From positions 110,163,925 to 110,227,924 of the forward strand of contig NC_045430.1 of the NCBI RefSeq assembly GCF_902635505.1: a DNA stretch of 64,000 nucleotides, written 5' to 3'. The notes under the pieces were generated by a model. The model made no database searches, had not been told where the DNA came from, and saw nothing but the letters and a program-made list of their open reading frames with translations. The DNA is from Sarcophilus harrisii (lineage: Eukaryota; Chordata; Mammalia; Dasyuromorphia; Dasyuridae). The position numbers were made by a program, and so were the translations under genes. Below are positions 52,601 to 61,302 of this stretch, one piece after another; position 1 is the stretch's first letter; each line of letters opens with the position of its first letter.

Positions 52601-55600
52601 AAATTAATGACAGATATTAATATTATTCTTATAATTAAAATATAATTACCAGAGGCTTTTTGTATTAGCCAAGAACCAGAAACAAAATATGTACCAGTTG
52701 ATTGGGAAGTTACTAAATTGTAATATATGAATATAATCTTATGATATATGAATGAATCTTATGGTACTTTAAGAATGAACATATATGAAGAATATAGACT
52801 CAAAGATTTATATGAGGAGATTTACATACCTGATTCAGAGTGATTAGCAAAGAAACAACAAACACAATGACTACAACAATATAAATGGAAAGAACAAGAA
52901 AAAGACCAAAAAAAAAAAATTAATGCTACGCAATTATGACGACCAAAGTTGGCTGCAGAGAAGAGAAGAGTAAATATACTTCTTTCCTTTCACTGGAGAC
53001 AAGGGGAACTCTGAGTGTGACATATAAGCTATCAAGAAGGAGTTGGTTAATGTGTTGATTGGTTTTGCTGAGTTGTTCTTTAATTTTTGTTACAAAGAAA
53101 GATTTGATTCCCTCCAGAAATTAATGTAAAAATACAAGTTATGAATAAAATAAAAGCTAAAACAAAGAAAACATTTGAATGAAAAAAAGATGAAATAGGC
53201 TATGAGATAAAAGGTAAAAAAAAATGTGATCCAGGAGAATTCAAGAAAATAGAAAATGGTTTCACATGGGGAGGAGCAGCATTACAAGACACTTCAAGTC
53301 TCTAACCACTTGTCTCGAATTATGCCCATCTCTATAACTGGTTCAAAAAGCATTTGAAGATCATTATTACACAAAGAAATGTACTTACCCAAAGAATTCT
53401 GACGAGAATTAGAAGCAAAGATTATCTGTGGGAAACTAGAACTCATAGAAAGCCAATCCACTTGAGGAGGAGTAAATTGTTGGGTATCATTAACACCAAA
53501 GATTTCTACTTTACACAAAGGTAGCACCTTTTCTTTTCCTGGAATAATGACAGTCACATATCTTCCCATCATTGCCTCACAGTTGAAAAATACAGTCTTT
53601 CTTGAAGGCACTGAAGAAATGGTGGTACATCTGAGAAGAAACCAGATTATTTATGAAGTTATTATGATTTTATTTTGTTAGACAAAAATGAATTTCAATA
53701 AAAATACTAGACTGGAAAATCATTGTAAGGGATTTCTCCAGTCATTCCTATTCCATTTAGGCCCTAGTAATAAAGAATTGTCAGGTTTGTTGTCAACAGA
53801 ATCATTTATTCTCAGAACAACCAAATAAGGTCGTTAATGCAGATATTTTTAATCTCCATTTTTTAAAATACAAGAACTGAGGTATTGTGGCAGAATAACT
53901 ATTAAACCTACAAAATTTGTTCCAAATCTTGGCCCATTCACTTTTTTAGCCTCGGGCAAACTAATTAATCTCCCTGAGTCTCAGTTTCTTCACTTCTTAA
54001 AGGAGGATAATAGAACTTATGCTACTTACTTCGGAGCAGTATTGTGAGATCAAAGCTACACTAATATTTTTGGCATGCTCTGTACAATTATAGCATTATA
54101 TTATTATTAAAAAGAGGCAGTAAAGGTTAGCAGAAAGAATTTGGAATCAGAGGGCCTAGGTTTGAATCTTGATATTGTCAGTTATGTGATCTTGGACACT
54201 TAATTTTATTGCGCCACAGTTTTCTTATGTGTAAATAAGGGGACTGGACTATATCACTAAGGTCATTTCTACCTTTCCACACCCCACTAACTCTATTATT
54301 GCGATACCTGAGATCATATAGCTGGAAAGTGAAGAAGCTGGGCTTTCTATTCTGCCTTGGGTTAGTATTTTGGAATGCCATATTCTAAGCTTGATTTGTC
54401 TACTGAATTTCTACCCACACTTCAATGACAAACCTGAATGTTGCCTGATATGCAAAATATTACTCAATTTTTCTATTTGAAAATGATCTTTGATAACTCT
54501 GTAAATTTCCTATGAATGTGTCAATTCTGTGTAATTTTAATTATTTATGTATGTTTCATTTTCTTTATTAGATTATAAGATCCTTGAGGGCAGAGAACAT
54601 GTTGTTTCTCTTTGGATATATTCAATTCTAATCACAATTCCCTATATATTGCAGAAATTTTGATAGTCTTTGAAATGAATGACTGGATATATTTTAGGGG
54701 AACTTTAAAGCAACTTTAGTAAATTAGATTCACAAGAAATGAACCATTTAGACAAAAAAAGATGTTTACTTCTATAATAGTAGAAAATCAAGGAAAAAAA
54801 ATTTGTGTACTTGCATCTTCCTGATAATTGACTTAAATCTTCATTTAAAAATATTATGCAAAGATTAAGCTTTACGGATCCTTGGAGGAAAGATTTTGAG
54901 TGAATCACTTACTTTGGATTGAAATAGCCACCCCGATGAGGTGAATCTCCAACTAGAATCATAGCTCCAGTGACTTGGTCTTGGCAACAGTCATCTTGGT
55001 TGGTCAGTGACACAAGGACAACAGAATATGTTGAACTCAAATCTACCATCCACCAAGGATCACTCTCTCGGAGTGTTTGAATACAACAACTTTTCTCAAA
55101 GTCACTATGGAAAGACGCATCCAATGCTCTTTCAGGAGATGCAGAAAGAGAGGATACACTGGATTGGGAGGCTGACTTTCCCTTTGAAAGTAATGCAACT
55201 GAAATAAAAGAGAATTGTAATGTCAGAAGATAGTCACCAGGTGAGAAGTGGAAATTCTCTTTAGTAGAATGAGGAATTATTTTTGATACATAAGACAGCA
55301 AGTCTCAATTCTTAAATAACTGATTTACAGAATAAATGTATCAACCATTGCCTTGATTACCATGTCACTCTCATCTATTAGAATTATTCAATGAGAATTA
55401 CTCCCCCATATTCTCAGAATTCTTATTTTTGCCAGTAAGTAAAACTTCACAGTAGTAAAAACAATAACAAAACACTACCAATGACTGTCTTAGCTTCTTT
55501 AAAATTTTAATTTTATAGGTAATAATTTCATTTTTAAGTCAATTATAATTTTAAAAGTTTTTTTTCAACTTTATATCAAAGTTTGGTTTAGTGGCATTCA

Positions 55601-58600
55601 AATTTCTTCTGCTCTATACACACATATCTGCACATATAGTGTACATATGCGATACATATACACACAGACTGGGTGACCAGACAATTCTCTAAGATTTTAA
55701 GTTTCAGAAAAGTTGCCAATTTGCACTGGTAGAATTTTCTCCTCTGTGAGTTCTGTGAGATCACAGGGGTAGTCCCTATCTTTTAAATTTGTACTTTTAA
55801 ATATCCTGAAATTAATTCTAAATGAAGTTGATGATAATGATAAAATAAAAATATGGAGAGCTAACATTTACACAGTGCTAAGGGTAATTAGGTGGCTCAG
55901 TAGATAGACTTCCAGGCCTGGAGGCAGGAAGACTCATCCTCCTAAGTTCAAATCTGGCCTCAGATACTTATTAGCTGGGCAAATCATTAACCTTTTACCT
56001 CAGTATCCTTATCTATAAGCTGGAGAAAGAAATGGCAAATTGCTCCAATATCTTTGCCAAAAAACCCCTCCAAATGTCATGAAGAGTAAAATACAACTGA
56101 ACCCTGACAATAATTATTATGTGCCAACCCCTATGCTAATTACAATTATCATCTCATTTGATCCTCCCAACAATCCTGGGAGTTGTGTTATTGTTATCCC
56201 CATTTTATAGATGAGGAAACTGAGACAAATAAAGGTTGAATGGTTTGCCCAGGGTCATACAGCTAGTGAGTGTTGGAGATCAATTTAAACTCAGGTATTC
56301 CTGACTTCAGGTCCAGTGCTTTGCTCACTATGTTGCCAGCTAACTGCCTCCTGTAACCTAGCTCCCTCTGAATATTCTGAAATTAATGTAGGCCAATACT
56401 ATATTTCAAGAAAATTTTAGATTTAAATATATCAAGAATTTTTAAATTGTGCAGAATCTGCTTGCAATATTTTCTGTGGTTCTTTCTCTCAAATGAGGCT
56501 TTCAGATATTTAGTAAAGAAAACAACCTTCAAAATGTAGGGAAAGGTTTAAGTAGAGTGACTGAGGTATAGTGGAAGACAAAAGGAGAAAGACTTGATTT
56601 GACAAAGAGGGATACAAATTACAGTGGTAATTTGGAGAGATTTGATATTAGGAAAAAACAGATTAAAGTTTGGGAAGCCTTCTCCTCCTTGAGAAGAAGG
56701 ATTCAATATGAAGAAAGATGAGGAATCAAAGAGAAGAACGGGATTTAGGAAGAAGTATCTAAAGAAAAAAGCTTCATGTGAAGAATTTAAATTGAAGGAA
56801 GAGAAAGACTTGAAGGGGAGGAGTAGAACTAAAACAAGAAAAAGACTCAGATGTCAGAATGATAAGACAAGATAAATCAGACAAATTGGTAAGACAGGTC
56901 AGTTGGAAAAGTAAAAAGATATTGGTTCTGGATGTGAATTTGTTGATGAGGTGAGTAGAACAAAAAATCTGCATTTGGAAAAAAAAAACCTCACCAACCT
57001 AGTTCTTCAGAAGAATTCAGTGCCTGAATGAAATCTCACATTATTCTCAACATCTGACACTGCTGTTAGACCTAACTATGTCACTCCCCTGCTCAACCAA
57101 CTCCATTTTCTTTTGTTAATTTCTGGGATAAAATAAAAACTTCACCTACCTTTTATTTTTCCAGCTCCATTGGACATTGCTCCCCTTCCTGCATTATGTA
57201 TACAATCTGGCTTTCTTTCTATTCTTTTCATAGGACACTCTATGTCCCATCTCTGTGACTTTGTACCAGGCTATCATTTATGCCTGGGATGTCCTCCCTC
57301 CTAATCTCTTCCTCATAGAATGACTTTTTTCCTTTAAGATGAATCTCAAGGTACTGTCTTCTACATAGAACCTTTATTCTTTCTTCCTTTTTTAAAATAC
57401 ACACAGACCAATTTTTTCATTTTAAACTTATTTTCACATTAGTCATAATGTTGTGTAAGAAAAATCAGAACAAAAAGGAAAAACTACAAGAAAGAAAAAG
57501 CAAACAAAACAAAAGGTGAAAATAGTGTTTTATTTGCAGTCTTCATAGTTCTTTCTCTGGATGCAGATGGCATTTTCCATCCCAAGTCTATTAGAATTGT
57601 TTTGGATTAATATATTACTGAGAAGAGCTAAGTCTATCATAGCTGGTCACATAGTTTTGCTGTTACTATGTACAATGTTCTCCTGGTTCTGCTTTCTTCA
57701 CTCATATCAGTTCCTGTAACTCTTTCCAGGCTTTTCTGAAATCAGCCTCTCATCATCTTTTTTTGGAACAGTAATATTTCATTACATTCATATATACCCC
57801 CATTCAGTTATTTTTTAACTGATGGACATCCATTCATTTTCTGATTTTTTGCCAACACAAAAAGAGATACTAGAAACATTTTGCACATGTGGGTCCTTTC
57901 ATCTCTTTTATGATCTCTTTAGGATACAGACCCAGTAGTGAGACTTCTGGATCAAAGGGTGTGAAGTTTTCTAGTCTTTTGGGTATAGTCATGAAGTCTT
58001 TCTTGATACCCAGAACTGCTAATGATTTAAACTGTTTTGTACATAATTACTTTCCATTTATTTGTATTACTTCTTTTTTATGCCTTTGTTATATATATTT
58101 TCATATATGCTTGTTATCATTCCTGTAAGAATGCAAGCAGATTGTGAGTAGTGTTTTTTTTTTTTTTTTTTTTAACACATATCTTCAGGGCCTACCACAG
58201 TGCTTGGAAAATAGTAAATACTAGAATACAGAATAAATAAATACTTTTTGATTAATTTATAGGTTGACTGAAAGACAAAAATTGAGGATCTCACTTCTAA
58301 GAATGGGGGAAAATTTTCAGTGGTCTGTATAGAGCATGCAATTTTAAAGATTTTTGCTGTGGTCAAATGACAGCTATCTATATTCAAAGGGTAACTTGAT
58401 CTCCCTGATTAAGGACTGTTGTTCCTCAATTGTAATTTTTAGAGATGGTAAAGGGGAAGGAAAGGCTTCAAACTGAAAACTAAAAGAGGAAATGGAGTTA
58501 AAGATGCAGAAAGGAGTTTTCATCTATGTCAAAAGTTAATGAAGAAGAAGAATGTCATAAAGAAGAAAAAAGGAACACTGAACACTTGGAGTTAAGAAAC

Positions 58601-61266
58601 AAGAGGAGAGAGATGCACACTTTGAAAAGCAGTAATAACTCGTCATGGATCCATAAATATTGTTGTTTTTATACATAGGTGCAACCAGTTAAGAAATCAT
58701 CCAGTCTGTTCCAGTCTTATCTGGCTTTCTTGGACTGCTCAAGGGATTGGTAGAAGTGTTAGGTCCATTCATCCAGGATGATTGTCACACTTATGTGTTG
58801 TCACACAATTCATATTACTGGAGTACACATATGACATATGCTTTGTATGTAACTATGGTATATGCTGTTGTATATTATACATTGAAGGTTTTTGCGTTCA
58901 TTGATGTTATCAGTACTTTAAGATAGCCAAAAAGCTGTTTCAAAACACAGTAGATTCTTTAACTTGGAGAACTTTAAGCAGAGACTGGATAATTACTTTA
59001 TAGGTGTGCTATAATGAGGATTCTTTTCATATTAGAAAGCTGTTGAGATCCTTTCCACTTCTCAGCTTCTGTGATGTTTTTTGTCTTTTGTTTCAAAGAA
59101 GATCAGTGACATCACAGGGTGGATGAATTGGATTTAAATGAGGCAGAGTTGCCCAAAGTCATCAGCCCCACTGTTTCTTTCAGTCACCAAAATCCAGTGG
59201 CAAGACAAAAGTCGATTTTACTGGCAATGGCCTGGGATGCTCTGGATGATCTTGGCATCCAAGGTCTTTGGTATCTGTCCAAGCTCTAAGTGCTCCACAG
59301 TGCCTATTTCAGATGCCTTTATATCCACTGGAACAAACTGTTCTCACCTATTCATTCTTAAAGGGAAATCTTCACATGCTTGGGGTAGACATTCTCCCAA
59401 CTCACCAATGGATTTGAAGCCTGTTAATTGCCCTCAACTTGATTTAGCGTGTCTTCTGAGACAGTGTAGTCCCTGTGCATGCTACAGCTTCTTGGAGTTA
59501 CATGTGACAGTTGGATATCCTGGTGGATGAGCAGCCCTGAAAAGGGTTTAGCAAGCCCTCACATCCGAGGTTTTAGTCCTCCCTAAATACCCTATACATC
59601 CTGATTGTGTGATATATATTATTGGCATATATGCTAATATGAGTTTTTATGTATTATGGCTACATAATATGCAATGTTATGGATGTATTATTGTTACATG
59701 CACCTTGCTATATTTCTGCCCATTACTTATATATTTTGTTATAAGATCTACTTGTGTTATGTGTCATATATTCCATGAGAGTATTCTTGAGCTCATATAC
59801 ATTGCTACATATACAACTACATGTAGTATATTCCATTTATTACTCAGTTGTATGAACTATGGCTATCTGCATGACATGCAGCATGATATAATAGATGGGA
59901 GGATCAAGAAATTCTTGGGTTCAGTAAACTATAGATCACTTTGGTAGAAAAAGGGAAAAAAATGAGATCAAGATGTAGGCAAAAAACCTTGTAGGGAGGT
60001 GAGATAGAATAGAGAAGGAAGATTTCAATTATCCATATATTTTAATGGGAATTCTCTCTGTCAAAAGCTGCTAATAATTTCTTGATTTGACTTAATGATA
60101 ATTGCCTCCTTCAAATACTATAACAAGAAATGAGGAGATTCTATTTTATTGAATGATCCTCATCCAAGGAGAGATTTGTTAATAGAAGTGGAAATGATGG
60201 GAAACTTTGGGAAGAAGAGACCACTCTGTATTGGAAGGTGCATAATATGAAAGGCAAGCTGGGAATAGTCTGACACTATCTTTCTGCTCGTATTTGTATT
60301 TCCAGGATTTAGCACAGTGCCTGGTATTCAGTGAAAGCTTAATGTTTTTTGGCTGGTCCTAAGGAGATTTCAAAGAATTCACAGGAAGAATAACTAGGAT
60401 CCCCTGGCCTAAGATTCTCAGGGGGAGTCAGTCTTTAAAGACATGGAAAGATTTCATTTAGCCAATGAATCAACACACATTTATTATTTATTTAAAGTAA
60501 AGGGAAGACATTCTATTGGGAAGGGAAAAGGGTAGATGTTAAAATGATATGACTGCAGAGGGAACCAACTGATCATCTTGGGGTTAAAAAACAATAAAGT
60601 AAATAAAAGAAAGGTCAAGTAACAAGATCAATAAAAGTACCTAGCCTGATACCAGAAGAATGTCAGGAAAAGAGCTAATGTTTACAATAAGCAGGTTGGT
60701 GAAAAAAACTAAAGTCATCAAAAAAAAATTTTTTTTAAAAGAAAGCTACGATAGGGAAAAGAAAAGAATCAAAGAAGGAATAAGATCACTGTTTGGGGGA
60801 GATGGAATGATGGCAACTAAACTCAGAGAAAAGGCAAAGAAATTTAATTCTTCTGTTTGGCAGGTTTTCTTTCACTCTAAATATGACCTTTGAACATGAA
60901 AGTGCAGAACAAAATTAGCCAATAAAGAATTTATCCCCAAATTAAGAAAGGAATTACTAAAAGAATGCCCACTTATCTTTGAGTAATTTATATCCTTCAG
61001 AATTGAAAGAATTGTATGATGTGATTATTGAGCCTTTGTTAGTGCTATTTGAAAAACTGTGATGAATAGGAGAGGGAATACTACAGGACTACAGATTTTT
61101 TTGAAAAGGGAAAAGGATAATACCTAAAAACAAGTCAGCAAATAGTTTCAGTTGCTAACAAAATTCTAAAATATATTAAATGATGGTTAGGAAACATAAT
61201 GAAAAGGCAACAGTAGTCTCAAAAAAACCAAACTTATTTTGGCAAGAACAGGTCATGCTAAAGTAA

Positions 61267-61302
<36 letters not shown>

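Noticed and set aside
45007-55207. Plus-strand frames opposite the lectin exons (for example 45244-45675, 55007-55207)
   Set aside because: They are shadows of the - strand lectin exons, which have the splice sites and homology.
59609-59947. 112-codon + strand frame with hydrophobic segments
   Set aside because: AT-rich sequence with repeated tat/cat words. No family motif, start context or splice sites.
60660-60893. 77-codon Lys-rich frame
   Set aside because: It lies in an L3/CR1 fragment and follows the L3 ORF2 order.
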